In this document: one piece after another, positions 7,871 to 17,740 of the stretch
Numbering within the stretch: position 1 is the stretch's first letter
How the letters are laid out: each line of letters begins with the position of its first letter
Origin: Herpomyces periplanetae
Lineage: Eukaryota > Ascomycota > Laboulbeniomycetes > Herpomycetales > Herpomycetaceae
Direction of reading: 5' to 3'
NCBI GenBank assembly: GCA_009733715.1
Contig: WMKJ01000123.1
Coordinates: 1-36,318, forward strand
Length of the DNA: 36,318 nt
Made by a program: the position numbers and the translations under genes
The notes under the pieces: generated by a model
What the model was told of the DNA's origin: nothing
Seen by the model: the letters and a program-made list of their open reading frames with translations, nothing else
The model's database searches: none

Positions 7871-10459
7871 ATGAAATATAACTTGGTCCTCTCCACTGTA
7901 CTATGGTTATCTTACGGAATCTTAGGACGCGTAAACGTTACGTCTAGCAGTGAATTCCTTCGTGATGATAAATCTTTACTCTGGGGCACCTATCGTCCTA
8001 ATATCTACTTTGGCGTGCGAAGTTCCCGTCCCAACGGTATTCAAATCGGTCTAGTATGGGTCCGTGTTGATGATCATTCTCATATGAATAATTTACGTTA
8101 CACGTGTGAACAAAATCAAAATATATCAGGCTACGGTTGGGATGTGTATGATGCACGCTTAGGTGGATCTCAGTGTATACATGATGTTGCCAACGGTATC
8201 GATTTAACCACTGAATTTATCAAAGATTCCACTGCTAATGATGCCGGTGGTAACTGGGGTTTTCGTATTCGTGGCCAAATTCGGGATGGTCAGCCAAGCG
8301 ACACAAAATTTGCCGTTTTTATCCAAATTGCTCTAACTGATCCTGACGGTTACCTCAACGTCGAAACTAACGTCGGTCCATCTGGTACTCAGGAATCCGT
8401 ATTCTTAAGAGGCAGTGCGTCAGGAGTTGGCAAATTTTCAATCTTATTTCCAAGTGACATCAATGCCAACAATTATTATAATCATCCCAAAAATACCCAT
8501 CCTCCTCCGGCAGCCAAATATCTTGATCTTATTCCCGATCCAAGCAATACAATGGTATTTAGTACTTCGATCAAACCAGAACTACTCTGGAGAACCCCGG
8601 GGCTTATTTTGGGTATGATTGAAACGTTTAACCGACGACTTCATGAGTCCAATATAGATCATAACGATGTTGCCTTTCATAACGTGTTTCTCATTCCTAA
8701 TGACGCGGGCCCGGGAAATCTTCATACCATTGAAAAAATATTTCAAGGTTCTTTTGAATTTGACGTCTACTTTAGTGCAGACAGCTCTAGACGGAAAATG
8801 ACCAGAGAATTATTCAATGAGAAATTAGACTCCCTTAATGAAAAGTTTATCACTAAATTTACATCACTTTTTACGCCAAATACGCCGTTCAATACCCAAC
8901 CCTTTCGTGAATTTTCACAAGTTATGTTTTCGAATCTGCTGGGAGGAATTGGCTATCTTTACGGTGACTGGTTCGTCGATGATACCCTTGCCTCTGAACC
9001 CAATCCACCTCCATATGAAAATCTTCTAGACAATAACTTTAATGAAGACCCTTCTACAAATCCAAATATTTCTCGGCATGGTCCCAATGAATTGTTAACT
9101 CTGACACCATCTCGGGCTTTTTTTCCCCGAGGTTTTTTATGGGATGAAGGGTTTCATCTCTTACCCATTATCGACTGGGATTTAGATTTAACTGTTAAAA
9201 TATTACAAAGTTGGCTCAATTTAATGGATAACGATGGATGGATTGCCCGTGAACAAATCTTGGGCGATGAAGCACGTAGTAAAGTTCCTGGCAAGTTTCA
9301 AGTCCAATATTCACATCATGCTAACCCACCGACGCTCTTTTGGACAGTCTCAGCTATTGTTTCTCGCCTTACCCAAGATACGTCAACCTTTCCCGCTGGA
9401 TTATCTGACTTTTCATCATCTCGTGATACGTTAGTTAACATGTTGGATCATATATATGCATTATTGCGAAAAAATTATCACTGGTTTTGTGAAACGCAAC
9501 AGGGTGATTTTACCTCGTATGACCGTGAGTCGCACTCAATGCAAGGCTATAGATGGCGTGGAAGATCGTTAAATCACATTTTACCATCTGGGATGGATGA
9601 TTATCCCAGAGCTGAAATTCCTCATCCTGGTGAACTTCACGTTGATGCTTTAAGTTGGGTTGGTTTGATGGCAAATAGCCTGAAACACTTGTCAGGTTTT
9701 CTCAATTTGCACGAGGATGAAGTTGAATACACCCAACATTTACATGATATTAAGAAGAATCTTGAAGATCTCCATTGGAGTGCTTCGCGAGAAATGTATT
9801 GTGATTTAACACTGACGGAATTTGACGAAGCTGAACATGTGTGCCATCCTGGTTATGTGTCGCTGATGCCGTTTATTACGGGGTTATTAGATTACCCTAC
9901 TGATGTTAATGATAAATCCTTATCGCATGAGGAAAAGTTAACATTAAACTCGCGACTTCGAAGTATTCTGGATTTAATTTCAGACCCTGAATCATTATGG
10001 AGTGAATATGGCATCCGAAGTTTGGGATTGGACGATCAATACTTTGGCACCGCGGAAAATTATTGGCGTGGGCCAGTTTGGATAAACCTTAATTTTATGA
10101 TACTACAACGACTTCTTGAGTTGGCGCAAAATAGCCATTTTCCTTTACATGACCTTGCTGGGTCAATTTACTCAAAACTTCGGGTTAACTTGGTAAATGT
10201 TATCTATGATAACTGGAAAACAACTGGTTTTGCCTGGGAGCAGTATAATTCGGAGACTGGTTCTGGTCAACGTACACAACACTTCACAGGGTGGACTAGC
10301 CTTGTTGTAAACATCATGACTCTTCCAGATATATCTGTACCTACATCTGATACTTCTCGTGATCCCTCGCCGTTTTCCAAATCCGATCCTGTTGACACCC
10401 ACTCTTCTATGCCAGGGTCTAACGGTGAAAAAGTATCATCTCATCATGATGAACTCTGA
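7871..10459 (+). CDS. MOGS: Mannosyl-oligosaccharide glucosidase (glucosidase I, GH63) with C-terminal HDEL
   Basis: Glucosidase I removes the outermost alpha-1,2-glucose from the Glc3Man9GlcNAc2 glycan just after its transfer to protein in the ER lumen (yeast CWH41). Single exon, 862 residues, about the usual 830-840. The N-terminal GH63 domain begins LLWGTYRPNIYFGVR near residue 37. The C-terminal (alpha/alpha)6 domain shows PRGFLWDEGFH, DNDGWIAREQILGDEARSK (from about 454), the GPVWINLNF block, and WEQYNSETGSGQ (Trp789-Glu790). By family knowledge the catalytic acid and base should lie in the GDEARS region and at the Glu of WEQY. Residues 4-20 form a hydrophobic segment right at the N terminus, a good signal peptide. 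The last four residues are HDEL. Yeast and human enzymes are type II membrane proteins, so this one looks soluble and retained by the HDEL receptor. The coding end overlaps the opposite gene by 16 bases. Confidence 0.95.
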   Translation: MKYNLVLSTVLWLSYGILGRVNVTSSSEFLRDDKSLLWGTYRPNIYFGVRSSRPNGIQIGLVWVRVDDHSHMNNLRYTCEQNQNISGYGWDVYDARLGGSQCIHDVANGIDLTTEFIKDSTANDAGGNWGFRIRGQIRDGQPSDTKFAVFIQIALTDPDGYLNVETNVGPSGTQESVFLRGSASGVGKFSILFPSDINANNYYNHPKNTHPPPAAKYLDLIPDPSNTMVFSTSIKPELLWRTPGLILGMIETFNRRLHESNIDHNDVAFHNVFLIPNDAGPGNLHTIEKIFQGSFEFDVYFSADSSRRKMTRELFNEKLDSLNEKFITKFTSLFTPNTPFNTQPFREFSQVMFSNLLGGIGYLYGDWFVDDTLASEPNPPPYENLLDNNFNEDPSTNPNISRHGPNELLTLTPSRAFFPRGFLWDEGFHLLPIIDWDLDLTVKILQSWLNLMDNDGWIAREQILGDEARSKVPGKFQVQYSHHANPPTLFWTVSAIVSRLTQDTSTFPAGLSDFSSSRDTLVNMLDHIYALLRKNYHWFCETQQGDFTSYDRESHSMQGYRWRGRSLNHILPSGMDDYPRAEIPHPGELHVDALSWVGLMANSLKHLSGFLNLHEDEVEYTQHLHDIKKNLEDLHWSASREMYCDLTLTEFDEAEHVCHPGYVSLMPFITGLLDYPTDVNDKSLSHEEKLTLNSRLRSILDLISDPESLWSEYGIRSLGLDDQYFGTAENYWRGPVWINLNFMILQRLLELAQNSHFPLHDLAGSIYSKLRVNLVNVIYDNWKTTGFAWEQYNSETGSGQRTQHFTGWTSLVVNIMTLPDISVPTSDTSRDPSPFSKSDPVDTHSSMPGSNGEKVSSHHDEL

Positions 10460-11055
10460 TTTTCATTATTCACTTTTTCACTAAATAATAATGATTGACT
10501 CGGCCCTTGATTCTGCTTCCAAGGTTTAATTCGTTCATGAGCTTGAGGTATACTTTCCTGGCCCTTTAAGATCGTATCGGGAACCTTGCGGATTCCCGGA
10601 ATAGGCTTATTCGATGTAATCATTTCGATTAACTTGGAGAATGGTTCTGGATATCGAGCTTCTCCCGTTGTTGTATTGTTAATATGCACATTATCCTGGT
10701 TTTCCTTCGTGTTAACTGGTTTGTCTGTGCCGTTATTATAAGACAAAAGAAAGATTATATCATCGATTAAATCTCCCTTGATATCATGATGGTTGTCCTT
10801 TAAGATATTTTCTCTCCATGCTTTATACCCTTGCCAGTCCAAACGCTCTTCTCCAAACTTTCGTGTATAATAAAGGCTGCGTGTTCGTGCTACCAGGCAT
10901 GATAATTCTTCTCTTTCACTTTCCGACATATTTAACTCCCCCTTGAATCGTAAGTTTTCCTCCTTGATCTGCCGAAATAAAATATTTAGAGCATTAATAT
11001 ACTCATCATCATCCCTCCATTTATACTTTTCCATTAATAAAAATTTTGAATCCAT
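10444..11055 (-). CDS. PEX39: Pex39/C6orf226-like protein with PIPGI and KPW motifs
   Basis: Single-exon gene of 203 residues. The C-terminal part has the signature of the small Pex39 family (yeast YJR012C, human C6orf226): YPEPFSKLIEMI, then KPIPGIRKVPDTIL (150-163) and KPWK (177-180). Pex39 was recently described as helping Pex7-dependent import of PTS2 cargo into peroxisomes, with the KPWE motif also found in Pex13 contacting Pex7. The last residue of the motif is Lys here instead of Glu. The N terminus (DDDEYINALNILFRQI; then an LYYTRKFG, LDWQGYKAW block) resembles longer fungal members, from memory. The gene faces the glucosidase tail-to-tail; its last five codons and stop lie in the other gene's HDEL codons. 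Identity is moderately secure; function rests on the family. Confidence 0.65.
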   Translation of the reverse strand: MDSKFLLMEKYKWRDDDEYINALNILFRQIKEENLRFKGELNMSESEREELSCLVARTRSLYYTRKFGEERLDWQGYKAWRENILKDNHHDIKGDLIDDIIFLLSYNNGTDKPVNTKENQDNVHINNTTTGEARYPEPFSKLIEMITSNKPIPGIRKVPDTILKGQESIPQAHERIKPWKQNQGPSQSLLFSEKVNNENQSSS

Positions 11056-12276
11056 GACTATTTTTTATTCCAAGTACTCCACCTCTTTTTTTCCTTAAAT
11101 TAGTTCAGCGTTAACTTTGATCTCAATCGGATTATATTCTCTGAAGCAAAAATGCTTCCCGCGTCACGTCGCGTCTCCCCTCCTTCCTCAACACATGACA
11201 CCCATGTGACACCTACGCTGACAAATATTTCCTTTTACATTACATAAGCCGTCTGAGTAATCGTTCCACAGAAATGTTGCAAGAGTGCGTAATGAGAATA
11301 TTTAACGGGCGTGTTGCATCTCAAATGATCTTTTCATCGCCGTTTCGTGTTACTTTGTCCTTTCCTTTCCTTTACGCTACATTATCCGTATTTCTTGTAA
11401 ACTTTTCACGTGGATTTATACCGCTACAACTTATTAAGTTTAACCTTTCCTCCAACAACTTTCTTTATCATCAAAAAAATTGTCAATTCCTCCAATTTTT
11501 TAATTTTGCCTCTTCACCGTCAAATTCTCATCTTCTTTTTCCTTTCTAATTTATCCTACCATTCTTACCGCCAATCTTTTACATTCTATTGTCATTCATT
11601 TCAATCCCTTACAATTGATATCTTAGATCTTCCCTCACTCCCTCTCTTCTCCCTCGCTTATACCTTTCCTCTCTCCATTCGAACCATTCGCGCTCTTCTA
11701 AATCTCAGTATCCTGCTTAGTAACCAATTTCGGATATTTATATTATCCGAACCGGATAGGAGCACCTCATTTTTTTTTGTTTCTGAGCGCATCGCGTTCC
11801 TTTCTCATACATCATTTCTCCGTTAGTTTTCCTCCACTTGTCTTTTTCCCCAGTATCATTTTCACCTTTCCTCGTGCTCCCACAATCACTCATTTAATCA
11901 AGTATATTCATGTTTTCTCTAACTCTAAGATTCAAATTTGCCCTTTTACTTACATTCTCACCTTGTTAATCACTTCTTCGCTAGACGATCTCCCAAATTA
12001 TCATGCTTCTGTGTCTCCTTACGTGCTATTCGATCACCGTGTAGTTTTATTTACTCACTATCGTCTGAATTCCCCTATCGACTTCCCCAAAATTTCCTGT
12101 CCCCCTTTATACTTTTCGTGGACTGCATTAGCCTGGGCATTGCTCTTTACGCTGTTTACTCGTTACTGCATTCTCCACCGCTGTAACCAGCGTATTTCCT
12201 TGGCTTACTTCCCTCCCCGTACTCTTTGAAATTTTTAACATTGCTGAATTACTCTCGTTTACCCAATCCACACGCT
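11056..12276. promoter_or_regulatory. Divergent intergenic region, Pex39-like / SCD6, pyrimidine-rich
   Basis: 1.2 kb between two head-to-head genes. From about 11350 to 12230 the plus strand is dominated by C and T (TTTCC, CTTCC, TCTCC words), which opens long chance reading frames in all plus frames with Ser/Phe/Leu-rich text and no domain. I read it as promoter plus long pyrimidine-rich SCD6 leader. No gene is supported. Confidence 0.5.
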
Positions 12277-14607
12277 ATGTCTAATTCGAATGATGATGGA
12301 GAATACGCTAGATCAGAGTACATTGGGTACGTTTTTCCGTCAATCACTTGTCAACCTTTAACCTGCCATCAATATAGTACTTATCTGTCGGTTATTTAGT
12401 TCGGTGATATACCTTATCTCCACTAATGATATTCGGTAAGTTGATCTGCTGGTATTTCTTTCAACCATTTTTCCCAATGCACACTTACCTTTTCTCCCCT
12501 AGCTATCGCGGGACACTTCATTCGATTAATTCAGTTGAGCATACTGTTTCTCTGAAAAATGTTTACTCCTTTGGAACTGAAGGTCGTCGCAATGGTGTTG
12601 GTGAAATCCCAGCCATGACTGAAATGTTTGAATTTATCGTTTTTCGTGGAAGTGATGTCAAAGAATTGACTATCGAGGATAATTCCGCACCTGCGGAGTC
12701 AACTTCGTCTATTCCCGATGATCCCGCCATTTTACATGTAAGTTTTACTGTTTACCTCCTTTTCATTTTTCCCCTTAAACTTCTAAAAATCATGGATGAT
12801 GCAACATCGGATGTAAAAATATTTCTTGTTTACTGAAAGCGCAATTATTACAACTATGTGGAATTTTCCGCTGTCTTCCTTCTGACATGAACCGTCCAAC
12901 GTACAACGTGTTTTTGCTCTTTACCGATCTGCTCTACTATAGGCTAAGACTTTCAACTCTCAGGCTTCGAGATCTCGAAAACCGGCCGAGCCAATGCTTA
13001 TGGTAGGAGATCACACATCCCATCACCAACTTTATAACCATGGGGCACTCACGTCACATTATACTCAGCCTCATCAAGCCGTGCCGCCATCAAATACAAT
13101 ACCCATGGTTAATATGCAACGTCCGGTTCAGTTGGGTACGCAATATACGATGAATGAGTTAAAGAGCATAGGTCAAGCTACTAGCAGGCTCGGTGGGCAA
13201 TCAACAGGTTTAGGTGGTGCAAGTCAGCTTGGTCCCTCGGAAGTTATGGGCGGCTCAGCAAATGAGGGTGGGATGTTCTACGGTTTAACGGGTAGTGGAA
13301 TGTATTCCAGACCTGCATCGGTTTGGCCAATTAATAACGATAATAACATTAATACTCGAGTTAGCGGGAATAACGATGCGAGTATTTTTCAAAGTCCACC
13401 GTGTATAGGAGTAAAAGCAAATATGTCTGGGTCAGGTTCGAATGTGTATCATCAGCAAAACGGATTAGCAGGACCACCGGGGCATTTACCGCTAGGTGCT
13501 CCCGGTCCGTTGTCGTTCTCTACTTCATCGGCGGATATGGGGGGTGGAGAAACGGTTGATAGAGATGGACGATCTTATACAGCGGGGAATCAAAAAAGTA
13601 AGGTTACGAAAGAAGTGGTGGACGTTAAGAGTGAGAAAAAAAGTGGTATTGATGCTACTTATTCGACGAAGGGTGAGATAAGTAATGGTCATGATAAGGT
13701 ATCAGATGTACGAGATTCGGTAGGGATTAGTGGTGTAAAGGTGCAAGGAAGTAATGCACGTATAGCTTTGCCTGAACCTGGGAAGACAAAGGATGCGGTT
13801 GCTTCGATGGCGCAGAAGTATCTGAATGCTAATCGAGCTGCCACAGCGGCAGTGGCAGCGGCCATGGCAAAATTATCACCGCAAGTAGGCCGAAAGGAGT
13901 TTGGTGGTGGTGTGGGAAGAGGAATTGGTACAGGAGGTATTAAACGAGATTACAATAGCGGGCACACGAACAATCGTGGTGGTGGTGGTGGTGGTAGTGC
14001 TGGACAAATGGAACAGAATGTGCGGGACCGAAGGTCAGGGGCAACATTTGGAGTAAGTAGCGGCATTTCACGAGGGCATTTTGGTGGACAGAATCGGACG
14101 GTAGTTCCTAAAGCAGACTTCGACTTTGAGAGTGCAAATAAAAAGTTCAACAAATTGAACATAAGTAAAGAGATTGAGAATGGAAGCAATGAAGGGGATG
14201 TAGGAAACGGGAATGTGACGAGTAGGTGTATGGATGCTCGTGGAATGGGAAGCCCCAAAGTGACTGCGGAAACAAGAGTAAGAAGTGATGGAGAAGATCA
14301 GGATGGAGATAGTGATAGTGGAAGTGGGAAACGAGAAGACGAGCCACCGACGATTGGGGTGGCGTATAATAAGGGTCAATCATTTTTTGATAATATTAGC
14401 TCTGATTTAAGGGATAGAGCTGAGAATAAAGAAAGACGGGGAAATCCAGGTGAATTTAGGAAGGAAGAACGAAGGAAGAACATGGAAACATTTGGACAGG
14501 GTAGTGTGGATTCATTTCGATTTCGCGGTCGTGGTCGGGGTCGTGGGGGACGAGGTCGGGGAGGAGGTGGAGGTGGTGGTAGTGGTTATCGAGGCGGAAG
14601 ACAATGA
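12277..14607 (+). CDS. SCD6: LSM14/Scd6/RAP55 family decapping regulator
   Basis: Scd6/LSM14 proteins bind mRNA and decapping factors, repress translation and build P-bodies in the cytoplasm. Exons: 12277..12326, 12400..12435 (36 bases), 12503..12737 and 12964..14607, about 654 residues. The spliced LSm14 domain reads SEYIGSVIYLISTNDIRYRG, then TLHSIN, VSLKNVYSFGTEGR, EIPAMTEMFEFIVFRGSDVK; the 36-base exon supplies the SVIYLISTNDI strand. Exon 4 carries the FDF box (ADFDFESANKKFNK, about residue 490), the FFD box (QSFFDNISSD, about 578), the TFG box (KNMETFGQ, about 611) and a C-terminal RGG tract, the full family order. Residues between about 110 and 480 are Gly/Ser/Gln-rich. An alternative exon-4 acceptor at 12943 is also in frame and adds seven residues. 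I prefer 12964 because a CTAAG branch-like site lies 17 bases before it. Confidence 0.93.
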
Positions 14608-15900
14608 TAGGTGGGAGGATGAGGGAGAGGGGAAAGGAGCCAGGGTTTGATTTTACTGGAAAGTTAATTTCAAAGGTGTTGAGTGTGCGCTTAACATGTC
14701 AGGTAAAGCGAAAAGACAATATTACACGATTAACAGTGTGCGAATGAATAACGAAGGTAAATAGGAAAAAGGCGGTATGGTATAAGGGCAATTAGATGTG
14801 GATACATTTACAAGTTGTGCAGGCAGGGGTATGACTTGTAGAGGGAAAATTTAGGGTTGAATTATCGAGTACGATGAATTTGCGACTAGAGGAAGCCGTG
14901 TACAGATGATGGTAGTCTACAGAGATTTTCTGGATTAAGAGTATGGGGACGGAAAGGAAATTGGGGGGATGGTGGAACGATGAAAAATTTTGAAAAGGAG
15001 AGGATATATTCTGATAACTGAGTAGTTTTTGAATAGTGAAAGAAATCTGGAGTGTTAGGGGATGGGTATGGAGTGAGGACTACGTACGTTATTGGAGGTG
15101 TAGCAAAACAGTGATGAGGGTAAGTCAGTTAAGTGGGAAGGGGAAAGGTAATTATACAGGATCGTGGAATGTTGGGTTTAGACAAACCGGGGAAATGGGG
15201 GAAGATTGGGTAGAGCGGGGAGGAAACAAATATTTTTTTTTAAAGAGAGTAAGAATGATAGGGGTGGGGGTGTAGAGAGGGATGGGAAAGATGGAAGGTA
15301 TATTTTGAATGAAGATTTATATACAAGATGGACGAAACAATAATAGTAGGTTGGATATGGTTGGTGATAAGAGGGGATATCGACGTTTATTTTTATATAT
15401 ACAAAAAGGAAAAGAGGGCAGAAAAAATACGAAACAATGATGAGAAGAAGATCCCAGGGATGCGATTTTACCGTGGCAAAAAGGTAATGTTGTATAGGGT
15501 AAGTATACATTAATGGGGTAGAGATGTGAAATGGGGGAACAAGACAAGATAGGAATCGAGCAATTGTTGACGGGCTATATTCATGGACAAGTGCGGGTCG
15601 ATAGATGGTTTATCTAGTATGTTTGAGGGCATATGATTAAAGGGATTTTGTATGATGTGTTGATGGGGAATAAATATTGGGCAGAAGGATTTTTTCCTGG
15701 AATCCGGCAAGATATATTAGTCCTGGTAGGAATTGTTTGAAGGTGATAAAGGGGAGAAGAACCTAATCGACAAGCAAACGGTTTTACCATGGAGGGATAC
15801 TTTTGGAATATATATTAAGATAAGCCGAAGGATATATTTGAGCTTAGCGGGAAGAATTTGGTACGATTAACGTGAGAGGCGTCTTTAACATCAGATAAAG
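14608..15900. other. Gene-free, purine-rich region after SCD6
   Basis: The plus strand is rich in G and A over about 1.3 kb (GGGGA, GAAAG words). Reading frames here are low-complexity and carry no motif I know. It probably holds the SCD6 3' UTR and spacer. Confidence 0.45.
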
Positions 15901-16806
15901 TAGTGAGCGGGCCTTATCACACCGCATTTTGGGTGACAAACTTAGGCTAGCCGGAAAGAATGAAGGAGAGAAAAAAACCTTGAGGGGAGACTTCAAATGG
16001 GCAGCTGAAGACAGGCAATCAAGTCAGACACTCAAGACTAAAAGCGACTTTACTCTGGATTTTTTCTTTTCTCCCCCAAAACTAAACTATACGCTCCCCC
16101 CAAAAAGGAAATTTGTTTACACTACTAAACCCCCCTAATACTCCCTTGAGTACCTTTCCCAATCGGGTAATGCAGACCCACTTTTCAGGGGTAACCTTTA
16201 CTCGTAAGGCTAGCGCGGCCGGTGATTGGCGGAAAATGGTTTCTGGACTTTCCCCGTGGATGTTTTTGCGTACGCTTGCGCCGGCTTGAAATCTATTCCA
16301 CCGACTAATGTCTGTGTATAGCGTGGAAGGGGGAGTAATAGTGTGATGAACCTTGATCGGGACGGGCGTTTAATGGACCTGGGCGAGTCCGCTTCATGGG
16401 TCGCTAGTCCACCGCTTTTTTTTATCAAATAGCGTAAACTTGCCCGTCGTCCTGTTCAACTACATGCTATTACCCGTCTGTATACGTGTGTATATCCCTC
16501 GTTATACATTCTATGAAAATTGCGCGTTACCCGTTTCTTTGCATATCATACCCTTAATCCATCTTTCATGCTTTTACAAACCTCCTCAACTCAGCACCTA
16601 TCATAACGGAACTTTTGCGCTTCCGCTTCACTCTTCTTCATACCAAAGGGCTATTTTTCTTAACTTTTACTACTATACACTGTTATTGCGCCCCCCTCTA
16701 ACCAAGACTCTCCACTCTACAGTTTATTTATTCTTCTCAAACCATTATTATTATCATCGTCTGTGGTAGTAATACTAGCATCATCAGCTCCAGCACTACC
16801 ACCAGC

Positions 16807-16828
16807 ACTACTACCACCACCACCACCG
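16807..16828 (+). repeat. (ACC)n-type microsatellite
   Basis: Imperfect CTACC/ACC trinucleotide run in the spacer, preceded by ATT/ATC and AGC-type imperfect repeats from about 16741. Confidence 0.6.
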
Positions 16829-17117
16829 GTTTGTACACTTATGTTAACGCTAAACACTACGGTTTGAAATGCTGCCCTAATTATGTGTGTTTGCGTTTCT
16901 ATCCATCTTATCCTAATAGTACGCACAACCATTTACCTAGGCTTCCTACCTTTTCTCCTTCACGTATATATACACTTACCCAAAACCGTTTTCCGTACAC
17001 TTGTGTTGCTGTCTGAGTACTCTCTCATCACACCCTTTACATCCGCTCATTAATTCGTTAAACCCGCTGGATTTTGTGTACATTCACTGCACAAACCCCG
17101 TCATTGGATCGTTTTAC

Positions 17118-17150
17118 CTCTTCCTCCTCCTCCTCCTCCTCTTCCTCCCC
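17118..17150 (+). repeat. (CTC)n microsatellite
   Basis: A run of CTC/TCC triplets with two TTCC interruptions, inside the pyrimidine-rich leader region. Confidence 0.7.
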
Positions 17151-17740
17151 CGTTTTTCCTCTATTACTTCTCCCTGGCTAACCCTACGTTTCCCATTGGT
17201 TTGTGTTCATGCTTGCGCGTGCGCGTATACGTTAACTTTACTCGTCTCCAATTGCCACGCTGGTCTTATTCAATCTTTTGCTAGCCGGTTCGTCAGGCTG
17301 CTTTGTTTATTTTGCCGTACGCCTTTCAATGTTTAACCCTTCCCGCTTTACTTACCGCTCCGCTTCTTCAAACGTAAAGCATAAAGCGCTAACCCCTTCT
17401 CTAATTCCCTGAATCCTCTAGTCATACTTACTCCCCTCTTCATCACTGGATTGCTCTATCGTCCCTTTAATTTAGCCTATCCCTACCCTTTCTCTCTTCT
17501 CTCCGGGGTCAAATCTGCCTAGTCGTCCTCAGCCTTGTTACTTCATCTCATCCTTGTCTTACCATATCTCGACACCTTTTCTTCCTCTCAGCGCCCTTTA
17601 ACTTGGTCATCACCCGTTCCAGTTCTTTACTCCTCCGTCCCTCCGGTCTTCTCGTCTGTTTGCGCCCTTTCACACTTTCGTTAACGCTTTCCGCGATCCA
17701 AATTAATCCGGTCAACACTTTCAAACTTCCATCGTAAACA

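Larger units (their letters stand above)
15901..17740. promoter_or_regulatory. Gene-free region turning pyrimidine-rich, upstream of the 2011-residue gene
   Basis: From about 16050 the plus strand switches from purine-rich to C/T-rich and stays so up to the ATG at 17741. Short frames occur on both strands but show no domain. It likely contains the promoter and a long leader of the next gene. Simple repeats at 16807-16828 and 17118-17150 are listed separately. Confidence 0.4.

Noticed and set aside
11274-12229. Long plus-strand frames (Ser/Phe/Leu-rich) upstream of SCD6
   Set aside because: They occur in all plus frames, use non-ATG or overlapping starts, and follow from the C/T skew; no domain or conserved motif.
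15178-15547. Minus-strand frames rich in Tyr, Pro and Phe after SCD6
   Set aside because: Mirror of purine-rich spacer DNA; no motif and several overlapping frames.
16140-16440. Possible tRNA-like or Pol III gene ending in a T-run near 16418
   Set aside because: No A-box/B-box pair and no cloverleaf could be drawn.
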